8,201 nt of DNA from UBA5359 sp028699365 [NCBI: bacterium] (GCA_028699365.1 JAQVUQ010000104.1:1-8201), one strand, 5' to 3'; positions 1 through 6,907 are shown, numbered from the stretch's first letter. Program-made: numbers and translations. The notes: a model not told the origin generated them from the sequence alone.

Positions 1-1402
1 CGTGGAAAGCCTCTCCGGTAACGCCCTCATCATCATCAAAGGCGGTATCGATAAATTCCGGTGTGCAGCCTTCTGCAATCTTCCAGACAAGACGCCCGCC
101 CTCGCCGGGCAGAGCCAGACCGTAGATGTCGGCTTTGACCACCGCCTGAGCGGCGGCAATCAGCATCTTAACCACATCGGCGCTGTCAAAGGCCGTCCGC
201 GAGGAAGTATCGCTGGCCCGGTAGAGGGAACTCAGACGGAGATCCTGTCCCTCGATAACCTTATCCGCCAGCCTGAAATACCCTGCCAGGGTAAGCGTGT
301 ATCCCCCGGCCAGAGCCAGCAGCAGCGGCACGATATCCAGCACTATGCCGTATCGGCTGAACAGCAGAACGGCGGCAGACACGAACACGGCCGTCAGCGC
401 CAGCAGACAGGCCAGACCGCCCAGCGCTCTGTAATGCAGCACTCCCAGGCCGGCCAGACCGCCGCAGAGGATCATGAGGGCGGCAACCAGCCAGTCGGGC
501 AGGCCGCGCAGATAGCGGCCCTCTATCATGGTATCTATGGCCGAGGCATGTATCATGATCCCGTCCATGGCCCGCAACGGCGTTATATGGACGTCGCTCA
601 GCCCCGGACCGATGCTGCCGATGATGACGGCCTTATTTTTGAACACACTGGGGGAGACGCGACCGGCCAGCACATCGGAATAAAGGTAGCAGCCGCGCCT
701 GGATTTGAAATTGACGGCCAGTTGCCCGCCGCTTTCCGCGGGCAACCGTTCGCTCCCCATAGTCACCCTGGTACCGGTGGGATCGGTGTGCAAATCGCGT
801 CCTGAGTAGAGAGCGGCCACGGCCGCCCCGAAGTAGGGATAATTCTCGCGCTCGTATCTGATGAACAGGGGAACCCGGCGGGCGATGCCATCCCTGGCGT
901 CTGAGGTCAGGTTGATATGAGCCAGGGCAGCAGCAGCCCGGCGCAGTTGCGGCACAGGCACCGTCAGATCCTCTACCTTAGTTATGCCGGAACGGTCTGC
1001 ATTCGGTTCTTTGGAGGTGCAAACGGGCAGGATGACTCTGCCGCTGCGGCGGCAGGCAGCCGCCAGCAGGCGATCGTTCTCTTCGTCCGGCTCGGAAAAG
1101 ATGATATCGAAGGCTATCACCCGGGCACCGTAAGCGGTCAGCCGGTCCACCATGGCGGCATGGTACCGTCTGGGCCACGGCCAGGCTCCCAGCCGTCCCA
1201 GACACGCTTCAGTGACGCCTACCACCACTACATCGGAGGCGTTGTCCTCTATCTTGCTTCTGTCCAGGCGGAACATGCAGTCGTAGGCGATAAGTTCCAG
1301 GCGGCGGGCGATGCCGGCATGCCAGATCCAGATAGCCAGCATGGAGGCCAGAAGCCCCCATGCCAGACCGCGCAGGTCACGCCGGTAATCGACAAGTTTC
1401 AT
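1..1402 (-). CDS. CHASE2-domain membrane receptor, C-terminal part outside window
   Basis: The visible 467 residues form a membrane-bound sensor whose output domain is cut off by the window edge. Residues about 10-30 are a first membrane helix (LRGLAWGLLASMLAIWIW). Residues 35-300 carry CHASE2 hallmarks: WPWPR at 74-78, AFDIIF at 97-102, a DGIARRVPL stretch near 171-179, GSIGPGLSDVHITPL at 262-276 and HASAIDTMIEG at 285-295. Three hydrophobic helices follow at about 303-324, 328-348 and 353-375, the usual CHASE2 layout. From about 405 on the sequence looks like the start of a GAF domain (AAQAVVKADIYGLAL, then GVTGEAF). CHASE2 is an extracytoplasmic sensory domain found before cyclase, diguanylate cyclase, kinase or phosphatase outputs; which one applies here cannot be seen. 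The ATG overlaps the folP stop (ATGA) and has GAGG 10 bases upstream. I translated the frame through the whole visible stretch and met no stop. The ligand is unknown. Confidence 0.88.
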   Translation of the reverse strand, partial: MKLVDYRRDLRGLAWGLLASMLAIWIWHAGIARRLELIAYDCMFRLDRSKIEDNASDVVVVGVTEACLGRLGAWPWPRRYHAAMVDRLTAYGARVIAFDIIFSEPDEENDRLLAAACRRSGRVILPVCTSKEPNADRSGITKVEDLTVPVPQLRRAAAALAHINLTSDARDGIARRVPLFIRYERENYPYFGAAVAALYSGRDLHTDPTGTRVTMGSERLPAESGGQLAVNFKSRRGCYLYSDVLAGRVSPSVFKNKAVIIGSIGPGLSDVHITPLRAMDGIMIHASAIDTMIEGRYLRGLPDWLVAALMILCGGLAGLGVLHYRALGGLACLLALTAVFVSAAVLLFSRYGIVLDIVPLLLALAGGYTLTLAGYFRLADKVIEGQDLRLSSLYRASDTSSRTAFDSADVVKMLIAAAQAVVKADIYGLALPGEGGRLVWKIAEGCTPEFIDTAFDDDEGVTGEAFH

Positions 1403-2637
1403 TCGTTTTCAGCCTCATTACGTCCATAGAGCACGGCTTCCACCATACGGCAGGTTCTGACGGCGCTCCCGACATCGTGTACTCGTATGATAGAGGCTCC
1501 GTTGGCAACGGCCAGAGCATTGACTGCCAGAGTGCCTTCCTGTCTCTCCTGCGGAGGCAGATCAAGAACCGCCCCGATAAAGGCTTTGCGCGAAGCTCCC
1601 ACCAGTATGGGCCGGCCCAGGGATCGCAACTCCATCAACCGCCGCAGGATCTCCAGGTTGTGATCCCACGTCTTGCCGAAGCCTATGCCGGGATCGACGG
1701 CTATACGCTCTGCCGCCACGCCGGCGGCCGCAGCTCTATCGACGGAATTATAAAGAAAGGAGGTTATCTCTCCCATAAGATCTTCGTAAGTCGGTGCCAG
1801 ATGCATGGTCTCCGGAGTCCCTTTGATATGCATCACCACCAGAGACGCCTTGACGTCGGCCACCATCGCGGCCATATCGGGATCGTGCGTCAGACCGCTG
1901 ATATCGTTGATTATGGAGGCCCCGGCCTGAAGGACGGCTGCCGCCGTGCCGGCTTTCCTGGTATCGACGGATATGGGTAGATCCGTTTTATCGACTAAGC
2001 GCTCTATCACCGGCAACAGACGGGCAATCTCCTCGTCCTCCGCTACTTCCCCAGCCCCCGGCCGGGTGGATTCCGCCCCTATGTCTATGATATCGGCGCC
2101 CTCGGCAATCATCTGCAGAGCGTGTTCCAACGCCCTGTCGGGATCGAGGTAGCGTCCGCCGTCGGAGAAGGAATCCGGCGTCACGTTCAGTATGCCCATG
2201 ACCAGCGTGCGCCTGGCCGGATCGTAGAGCCTCTCGCCTATACGCCAGCAGGGCTTTCTGCCGCTATAGGCGTCCAGGGCCGCTCCTGCCTCCTGCGCCA
2301 GCAGTGGCAGTCCGAAAGGCTGCCGGCAGAGAACGTCCAGGGCGGATCGCAATTGGCCGTCCGTGCCCATCATGATGATATCGGTATTCTCGGCCGACAT
2401 ATTGGAGGCTTCCCAACTCAAGGCGGCGTCACCGTCCCGCGACAGCATGCCCTGCTTGATCAGCATGGCGGCGCGGACGGGAACCTGACTCAGATGAAGC
2501 AGATAGTGACCGGCTTTGGGCAGCATGCGTCCTATGCCGCGCGGGTCGACTCCTATCGAGGCCATGGCGCCGGCTATCTCTTCCCGCTCCGTCAATTGCA
2601 GCACCCTGGCGGAATAACGATGGGTATTAATGCTCAA
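1399..2637 (-). CDS. folP: dihydropteroate synthase with long N-terminal extension
   Basis: FolP condenses p-aminobenzoate with 6-hydroxymethyl-7,8-dihydropterin diphosphate to make dihydropteroate in folate synthesis; it is the sulfonamide target and acts in the cytoplasm. With the start chosen here it has 412 residues. The TIM-barrel core shows MGILNVTPDSFSDGG at about 147-161, GADIIDIGAESTRPG at 180-194, SVDTRKAG at 223-230, NDISG at 244-248, DPGIGFGKT at 315-323, GASRKAFIG at 347-355 and RVHDV at 385-389. These cover the pterin and pABA/diphosphate loops. Known compact FolP proteins have the MGILNVTPDSF motif within the first 20 or so residues, so about 130 residues are extra. This extension includes AAMLIKQGMLSRDGDAAL, a type I recall from clostridial FolP proteins; its role is not known to me. 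The TTG start at 2637 is preferred over an upstream ATG at 2697 because AGGAG lies 7 bases before it and the longer version would read through a strong hairpin. The stop overlaps the next gene. No other folate gene is visible. Confidence 0.95.
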   Translation of the reverse strand: MSINTHRYSARVLQLTEREEIAGAMASIGVDPRGIGRMLPKAGHYLLHLSQVPVRAAMLIKQGMLSRDGDAALSWEASNMSAENTDIIMMGTDGQLRSALDVLCRQPFGLPLLAQEAGAALDAYSGRKPCWRIGERLYDPARRTLVMGILNVTPDSFSDGGRYLDPDRALEHALQMIAEGADIIDIGAESTRPGAGEVAEDEEIARLLPVIERLVDKTDLPISVDTRKAGTAAAVLQAGASIINDISGLTHDPDMAAMVADVKASLVVMHIKGTPETMHLAPTYEDLMGEITSFLYNSVDRAAAAGVAAERIAVDPGIGFGKTWDHNLEILRRLMELRSLGRPILVGASRKAFIGAVLDLPPQERQEGTLAVNALAVANGASIIRVHDVGSAVRTCRMVEAVLYGRNEAENE

Positions 2638-2649
2638 GTAGTTGCTCCT
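2635..2649 (-). promoter_or_regulatory. ribosome binding site and TTG start deciding folP
   Basis: AGGAG at 2649-2645 is followed by a 7-base spacer and TTG at 2637-2635. This is the only well-spaced Shine-Dalgarno in the gap and it sets the start to residues MSINTHRYSARVL. No ATG in frame has comparable support. Confidence 0.7.
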
Positions 2650-2654
2650 AAACC

Positions 2655-2685
2655 ACATCGTCCCGACCAAAGGCCGGGACGATGT
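2655..2685 (-). promoter_or_regulatory. 14-bp hairpin in the folP leader
   Basis: A near-perfect inverted repeat lies between the S1 gene stop and the folP ribosome site. The arms are 2655-2668 and 2672-2685 with a 3-base loop. The only imperfect pair (2666 with 2674) is an A-C mismatch in plus-strand RNA but a G-U wobble in minus-strand RNA, so the fold is better in the folP transcript. No U-run follows the stem, which argues against a normal intrinsic terminator. The stem ends 5 bases before AGGAG, so folding could affect folP translation; an RNA-processing or transcript-stabilising role is also possible. The mechanism is inference. Confidence 0.7.
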
Positions 2686-2739
2686 ACAGATACGCAAATT
2701 CCGAAACGCCTGTATAAAAGGGCCTTGCTCAGCGCCGGT

Positions 2740-3150
2740 TCAACGTCGCCTGGAGCGCCCGCCGCGCTTGGACTCGGTATTGCGCTTCAGTTCCAGCAGA
2801 CGTTCTTCGCTCTTTTTCATAAAACCGCCCAGCAGATCTTCAAAGCCGCCGCCACCGGAAGCGGCCTGAGCGGGCCTGCGCCGGGGCGGGGCCTGCTGAG
2901 TCGGCCCCTCTGCCTGGGACAGCGCCTTGCGAACGGAGAGCTCTATCTTTCCCCGGTCGTCAATGGCAATAACCCTGACCTTAACCTTGTCGTTCTCCTT
3001 GAACAGATCACGCACATCCCGGATATAAGCATCCGCCACTTCAGAGATATGCACCAGACCGGATTCTCCTCCCGGCAACTCGACAAAAAAACCGAAATTG
3101 GTCAATTTGGAGATACTGCCTTCGACAATCTCTCCCACCGTTACAGGCAT
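2740..3150 (-). CDS. S1 domain RNA-binding protein, YabR/GSP13-like
   Basis: A 136-residue protein with one S1 (OB-fold) domain at residues about 3-75: VGEIVEGSISKLTNFGFFVEL, then GLVHISEV at 31-38, VKVRVIAID at 56-64 and IELSVRKA at 69-76. These are the standard S1 strand motifs. The tail is low-complexity and basic (PPRRRP, a GGGG run), followed by FEDLLGGFMKKSEERLLELKRN at 103-124 and an Arg/Gly-rich end. This matches the small S1 proteins of Bacillota such as B. subtilis YabR and general stress protein 13, which bind RNA or ribosomes. The exact role is not settled. The ATG has AAGGAGG 11 bases upstream. It heads a likely operon with folP, 102 bases downstream. In Bacillus the counterpart follows divIC directly; here araB lies between them. 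Confidence 0.9.
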   Translation of the reverse strand: MPVTVGEIVEGSISKLTNFGFFVELPGGESGLVHISEVADAYIRDVRDLFKENDKVKVRVIAIDDRGKIELSVRKALSQAEGPTQQAPPRRRPAQAASGGGGFEDLLGGFMKKSEERLLELKRNTESKRGGRSRRR

Positions 3151-3247
3151 TTGGAATTATTCCTCCTTGTTATCGGCCATACGGCCGCTGCGATCCTCAC
3201 CATAAATTGAGAACCTGAATTTTACCCGGGTACACAAATCCATAATC

Positions 3248-3276
3248 AATTTATAATCCGGAGATTGATTTGTCAA
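3248..3276 (-). promoter_or_regulatory. candidate sigma-A promoter for S1-folP-CHASE2 operon
   Basis: A consensus -35 box TTGACA lies at 3276-3271. Two overlapping -10 candidates exist: TAAATT at 3253-3248 with a 17-base spacer, or TATAAA at 3255-3250 with a shorter 15-base spacer. A 7-bp dyad (AATCAAT at 3244-3250, ATTGATT at 3264-3270) is centred in the spacer and overlaps the -10, a typical place for a repressor site. ATAATC also occurs twice, 11 bases apart, at 3242 and 3253. The spacer 3151-3328 holds no gene I can support. The start site would lie about 90 bases before the S1 ATG, leaving a leader with a 5-bp hairpin at 3174-3187 and a possible 20-codon upstream frame at 3141-3203. Confidence 0.6.
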
Positions 3277-3328
3277 GTATATGGCTGCATAACCGCTGAT
3301 TTATTTCATTAACACCCGTTTTTCGGCT

Positions 3329-4981
3329 TTAATCGGCGGTTACTCCCAGCCTGATCTCCTTTAGTCTCTTCATGACATCGTTTTCCCCGCGGCCGAAATA
3401 ATCGTGCAAACGCTCATATTCGGCAAAAAGCTTTCCGTATATTTCACGGTTTCCTTTATCGGGCACAAACCTTTCCGCCTTCAGCGAGGCCATCCCAGCG
3501 GCGGCCTCGGCTATGCCGGCATAACCGCCCTTTTCAGGCCCGGCTGCAACGGCTGCATGCATGGCCGATCCCAAGGCGGGGGTCTGAGCGGATGCGGCTA
3601 TACGCATCTCCCGGCCGGTAACATCGGCAAATATCTGCATCAGCATGCGATTCTTCTGCGGCAAACCGCCGCAAACAAATATCTCGTCAATATTTATGCC
3701 ATTTTCAGTGAAACTCTTGATGATCTTGTTGGTACCGAAGGCCGTGGCTTCTATCAGGGCTCTGTAAATCTCCTCCGGCCTGGTGCTCAGGGTGCAGCCG
3801 AGTATCATACCGGTCAGGTCGGCATTTACCAGGACGGAACGATTGCCGTTCCACCAGTCCAGGGCCAGCAGGCCGCTCTGTCCGGGTTTGAGCCTGGAAG
3901 CGGCTTCCTCCAGACGGGCATGCACATCCTGCCCCCGATAGGGAGCGCAATTCTCCGTGAACCAGGCAAAGATGTCGCCCACAGCCGATTGTCCGGCTTC
4001 ATAGCCGAAGTACCCGGGCACTATGCCGTCCTCGACTACGCCGCAGATGCCCTCGGCCATCCGTTCGTCATGCCCCATGACCATATGGCAGAGCGAGGTG
4101 CCCATAATCATCACCAGCTTGCCCGGACCGGTGACTGTACAGGCAGGCACGGCCACGTGGGCATCTACGTTACCCACGCAAACTGCGGTACCCTCCCTCA
4201 AACCGGTCAAGGCTGCCATGGCCGGAGTCAAACCTCCCGCCCTGACTCCCAGGGGATATACATCACCACACAGCTTCTCCTCGACAAGAAACTCCAGCCG
4301 CGGATCGAGTGCGCGCAGGAAATCGTGTGCAGGATAGCCGTCGCGCTTATGCCAGAGCGCCTTATATCCGGCGGAGCAGGAGTTACGCCGCTCCTGCCCG
4401 GTAAGCTGCCAGACAATCCAATCGGCTGCCTCTATCAGCCTGTCGGCTGCCGCATAGATATCCGGCGCCTCATTCAGTATCTGCCAGGCTTTGGGCAGGA
4501 ACCACTCGGACGATATCCTGCCGCCGTAGCGTGACAGCCAGGGCTCGCGTCGCTGCGCCGCCAAAGCGTTTACGGCATCGGCCTCGGGCTGTGCCGCATG
4601 GTGCTTCCACAGCTTGACCCAGGCATGGGGATCGGCGGCATACTCCGGCAGAGTGCACAGGGGCGTGCCGTCCGCCTTAACCGGCAGCATGGTGCAGGCG
4701 GTGAAATCCGTGCCTACGCCGATGACGTTATCCGGTGAAACGCCGCTCTGGCTGAGAACGGCCGGTATGGTGCGTTTCAGGACTTCTATATAATCGAGAG
4801 GGTTCTGGAGAGCCCAGTCCGGCTCCAGGAGGCGGCCGCTGCCCGGCAACCTGTCGTCTATGACGCCGTCGCCGTAGCTCCATACCGCCGAAGCAACCTC
4901 CCGGCCACCGGCGATCTCTACCAGAACCGCTCTTCCGGACTCCGTACCGTAATCCACACCTATAACGTATTTACCGCTCAT
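3329..4981 (-). CDS. araB: ribulokinase
   Basis: AraB is a cytoplasmic FGGY-family sugar kinase that phosphorylates L-ribulose at O5 with ATP, the second step of L-arabinose breakdown. The 550 residues are full length for the family. The start [16 protein letters not shown] (6-21) is the phosphate-binding strand-turn. Further AraB signatures are [10 protein letters not shown] at 125-134, ISSEWFLPK at 156-164, CSAGYKALW at 202-210, the catalytic Asp in GNVDAHV (D273), [13 protein letters not shown] at 287-299, a long block GICGVVEDG then [19 protein letters not shown] at 311-341, and DWWNGNRS at 375-382. [20 protein letters not shown] at 437-456 is the FGGY C-terminal signature. Specificity within FGGY is well supported because the blocks match AraB and not XylB or GlpK. 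AAAGG lies 9 bases before the ATG. No araA, araD or araR is visible. The gene separates the divIC-like and S1 genes, suggesting later insertion. Use of another pentulose cannot be excluded. Confidence 0.94.
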   Translation of the reverse strand: MSGKYVIGVDYGTESGRAVLVEIAGGREVASAVWSYGDGVIDDRLPGSGRLLEPDWALQNPLDYIEVLKRTIPAVLSQSGVSPDNVIGVGTDFTACTMLPVKADGTPLCTLPEYAADPHAWVKLWKHHAAQPEADAVNALAAQRREPWLSRYGGRISSEWFLPKAWQILNEAPDIYAAADRLIEAADWIVWQLTGQERRNSCSAGYKALWHKRDGYPAHDFLRALDPRLEFLVEEKLCGDVYPLGVRAGGLTPAMAALTGLREGTAVCVGNVDAHVAVPACTVTGPGKLVMIMGTSLCHMVMGHDERMAEGICGVVEDGIVPGYFGYEAGQSAVGDIFAWFTENCAPYRGQDVHARLEEAASRLKPGQSGLLALDWWNGNRSVLVNADLTGMILGCTLSTRPEEIYRALIEATAFGTNKIIKSFTENGINIDEIFVCGGLPQKNRMLMQIFADVTGREMRIAASAQTPALGSAMHAAVAAGPEKGGYAGIAEAAAGMASLKAERFVPDKGNREIYGKLFAEYERLHDYFGRGENDVMKRLKEIRLGVTAD

Positions 4982-5008
4982 TCGTAACAGCCTTTCCCGG
5001 CATTAAAT

Positions 5009-5023
5009 GCGCTCTTCGAGCGC
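5009..5023 (-). promoter_or_regulatory. short hairpin in araB leader
   Basis: A perfect 6-bp stem (GCGCTC and GAGCGC) with a 3-base loop lies 27 bases before the araB ATG, upstream of the ribosome site. No U-run follows, so it is not a terminator. The rest of the 96-base araB leader holds an AT-rich block (about 5031-5040) that could contain a -10, but I see no convincing -35. Confidence 0.4.
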
Positions 5024-5049
5024 GGTTATCACTTTTTAAACGAACATCT

Positions 5050-5078
5050 AACAACAAACAACTACCGCCGCAGGCGGT
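5050..5078 (-). terminator. weak intrinsic terminator after the divIC-like gene
   Basis: A 6-bp GC-rich stem (5073-5078 with 5064-5069, 3-base loop) begins inside the stop codon of the divIC-like gene. In the minus-strand direction it is followed by a T-rich but interrupted tail (AGTTGTTTGTTGTT, 5063-5050). The short stem and G-interrupted tail suggest partial termination, so some read-through into araB is likely. Confidence 0.5.
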
Positions 5079-5455
5079 CAAGGCTTCTGACTTTTGTCTT
5101 CTGTCTTCTCCTTGCCTGAGCCGCTATCCTGAGTCACAGCCTCCTTTTCAGCGGTAGCGGTAGCGGTAGCCTCCGTCTCTTTCTCTTTGGTCAGCACACG
5201 GTAGCCCACCTCTCCTGGAGCCGTCATGCCCAGCTTCTGCCTGGCTTCCTTCTCTATGCCTTCATCGGTGCTGAGTTCATTGATGCGTTTTTTCAGGTTC
5301 TCGTTCCTTCTCTCTTCAAGAGCAACCTGCTGCGCCTTCTCTCTGAGGCGTACGGTCTGGACGACATTGCGATAGCAGGCCTGTCCAAAGATAAAGGCTA
5401 TATAGCCCAGCAAAAGTGCCAGAAAGATGATTTTTACTGCCCGGCGATTACCCAT
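5078..5455 (-). CDS. septum formation initiator, DivIC/FtsB family
   Basis: A 125-residue bitopic membrane protein. A short basic cytoplasmic end (MGNRRAVK) precedes one membrane helix at about 9-26. A coiled coil rich in Glu, Arg, Lys and Leu follows at about 33-65. The family signature GIEKEARQKLGMTAPGEVGYRV at 66-87 marks the extracytoplasmic end of the domain. The family (FtsB in E. coli, DivIC in B. subtilis) joins FtsL and DivIB/FtsQ in the division complex that activates septal wall synthesis. The last 35 or so residues (EKETEATATATAEKEAV and onward) are charged low-complexity sequence outside the domain, partly made by a 6-base tandem repeat. The ATG starts 2 bases after the pyk stop with AGGGTG nearby inside pyk, so co-transcription and translational coupling with pyk are likely. 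DivIC is the more likely name in Bacillota, but the symbol is left open. Confidence 0.88.
   Translation of the reverse strand: MGNRRAVKIIFLALLLGYIAFIFGQACYRNVVQTVRLREKAQQVALEERRNENLKKRINELSTDEGIEKEARQKLGMTAPGEVGYRVLTKEKETEATATATAEKEAVTQDSGSGKEKTEDKSQKP
5151..5170. repeat. GCGGTA tandem hexamer, 3.3 copies
   Basis: Three perfect copies of GCGGTA plus two bases lie inside the divIC-like gene. On the coding strand they give alternating Ala-Thr (ATATATA) in the disordered C-terminal tail. The unit is two codons, so gain or loss of copies would keep the frame and change only tail length. Confidence 0.8.
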
Positions 5456-5457
5456 AA

Positions 5458-6879
5458 TTACACCCTGTGAACCTTGATAAGATTGGTAGTGCCCGTTACC
5501 CCTATGGGAACTCCGGCCGTTATTACGACGACATCGCCTTCGCTGATAAAACCGGCTTCCTGGGTTCTGGACACCGCATTGGCTATCATTTCATCGGTGT
5601 TGGATATCTCAGCCGCCCGCAGGGGATAGACCCCCCAAGAAAGGGTCAACCTGTGCATGGTGGCCTCCACTGAGGTAACCGCCACCACCATGGCCTCCGG
5701 CCGGAATTTGGCTATCATCCTGGCCGTATGTCCGGAGGAAGTGAAGGTGATCACGGCGGGAACCTTGAGGTCGGCCGCCATGGTAGCCGTGGCCTCCCCG
5801 ATAGCCTCGGTTATGGTATCTATCGGCAGATCCATCTTCTGAACACGAAGCTGCCGGTGATCGAGATTGCTTTCCGCACTCAGAGCTATCTGGTGCATCA
5901 TGGAGATGCACTCCACCGGGTACTCGCCGATGGCCGTTTCACCGGAAAGCATGGTGGCGTCGGTGCCGTCAAAGATGGCGTTGGCCACATCCGTGACTTC
6001 GGCCCTGGTGGGCCTAAGGTTCCAGATCATGGATTCCAGCATCTGCGTAGCCGTAATCACCGGCTTGCCCACCCGGTTGCACTTGGCGATAATCATCTTC
6101 TGCTCGACAGGAACCTCGGTTATATCGCTCTCTATGCCCAGATCTCCTCTGGCTACCATGATGCCGTCGGCGGTTTGCAAAATAGCATCAAAGTTTTCCA
6201 GAGCCTCCCGCTTCTCTATCTTGGCTATGACCGGAGTATCGGCGCCCTTCTCGCGGATGGTCTCTTTGACCCGCAGGACGTCATCGACGGTCCTGACGAA
6301 GGAGATGGCGAATATATCCACCTTCTGCTCCAGACCGAAAGCCAGATCCTTAAGGTCCTTATCAGTCAGGGCGCTCATGCTGGTAGTGGTTACCGGCAGA
6401 TGAATGCCGCTGCGGGAAACCAGCTCGCCTCCGTCTATAACCCTGCATACCGCATCGCCGGCCGTGACTCTGCTTACCTGCAATTGAATCAGGCCGTCGC
6501 GCAACAGGACGGTATCGCCCGGTTTGATATCGCTGATCACCGCCGGAGGCACGTCCAGGAAAACCCTGTCCTGCGATCCCTGGACGGGCTCGGTCGTAAG
6601 GGTGAACTCATCACCGGACTTGAGCATCACCTTATCCCCGGCAAAGGTTCCGACCCTCAGCTTTGGCCCCTGAAGATCCATAAGTATGCCTATGGGCTGG
6701 CCCAATTTGCGCTCAAGATCACGCACCATGCGTATCCGTCGTGCATGGTCCTCATGCGTGCCGTGAGAAAGGTTCATCCTGGCTACGTTCATGCCGGCCC
6801 GGATCATGCTCTCCAGCACACCTTCCTTGTCGGAGGCCGGCCCCAGGGTGGCGATTATTTTAGTTCTTCTCAATATCAT
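5458..6879 (-). CDS. pyk: pyruvate kinase
   Basis: Pyruvate kinase turns PEP and ADP into pyruvate and ATP, the last step of glycolysis, in the cytoplasm. The 473 residues are the usual length without the extra PEP-utiliser domain of Bacillus Pyk. The A domain starts with RTKIIATLGPAS (5-16) and NVARMNLSHG (31-40). The B domain covers about 77-165. Active-site residues are K220 and E222 (AKIEKREAL), D246 (ARGDLG) and T278 (TATQMLESM), with RPTRAEVTDVANA at 289-301. The C domain holds the effector-type loop FTSSGHTARMIAKFRP (379-393) and ends GTTNLIKVHRV. Two points stand out. DLQGPKLR at 68-75 replaces the classical DTKGPEIR; Lys in place of Glu there is linked in the family to K+-independent activity. 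GDLGIESDITEVP replaces the common GDLGVEIP motif, seen as a lineage variant. GAGGAG lies 9 bases before the ATG. The divIC-like gene follows 2 bases after the stop. Confidence 0.97.
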   Translation of the reverse strand: MILRRTKIIATLGPASDKEGVLESMIRAGMNVARMNLSHGTHEDHARRIRMVRDLERKLGQPIGILMDLQGPKLRVGTFAGDKVMLKSGDEFTLTTEPVQGSQDRVFLDVPPAVISDIKPGDTVLLRDGLIQLQVSRVTAGDAVCRVIDGGELVSRSGIHLPVTTTSMSALTDKDLKDLAFGLEQKVDIFAISFVRTVDDVLRVKETIREKGADTPVIAKIEKREALENFDAILQTADGIMVARGDLGIESDITEVPVEQKMIIAKCNRVGKPVITATQMLESMIWNLRPTRAEVTDVANAIFDGTDATMLSGETAIGEYPVECISMMHQIALSAESNLDHRQLRVQKMDLPIDTITEAIGEATATMAADLKVPAVITFTSSGHTARMIAKFRPEAMVVAVTSVEATMHRLTLSWGVYPLRAAEISNTDEMIANAVSRTQEAGFISEGDVVVITAGVPIGVTGTTNLIKVHRV

Positions 6880-6889
6880 AAAGCGCTAC

Positions 6890-6906
6890 TCCTCAGTAAT
6901 CCTCAG
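6890..6906 (-). repeat. direct repeat of CTGAGGA before pyk
   Basis: CTGAGGA occurs at 6906-6900 and again at 6896-6890, exactly 10 bases apart on the coding strand. The copy nearer the gene forms the pyk Shine-Dalgarno; the far one is a second anti-16S-like match too distant to start pyk. It may be a chance duplication or a standby ribosome site. Confidence 0.45.
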
Positions 6907-6907
6907 C

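Noticed and set aside
2-805. 267-residue plus-strand frame over the CHASE2 receptor
   Set aside because: Antisense to a continuous CHASE2 reading frame; composition rich in Gln, Gly and His is typical of antisense frames.
2638-2697. ATG at 2697 as the folP start, adding 20 residues
   Set aside because: It would translate through the 14-bp hairpin, and the TTG at 2637 has a well-placed AGGAG.
2122-3210. 362-residue plus-strand frame over folP and the S1 gene
   Set aside because: Antisense shadow of two genes with intact family motifs; it crosses the leader hairpin and has no domain signature.
3291-3341. Inverted repeat AACCGC(T/C)GAT with a loop of about 30 bases as an araB terminator
   Set aside because: Loop is long, one pair mismatches, one arm lies in the coding end of araB, and no U-run follows.
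3404-4534. 376-residue plus-strand frame inside araB
   Set aside because: Fully antisense to a complete ribulokinase with intact motifs; no own ribosome site or recognisable domain noticed.
4982-5063. Catabolite-response or AraR-type operator upstream of araB
   Set aside because: I looked for the known consensus patterns and found none that match well.
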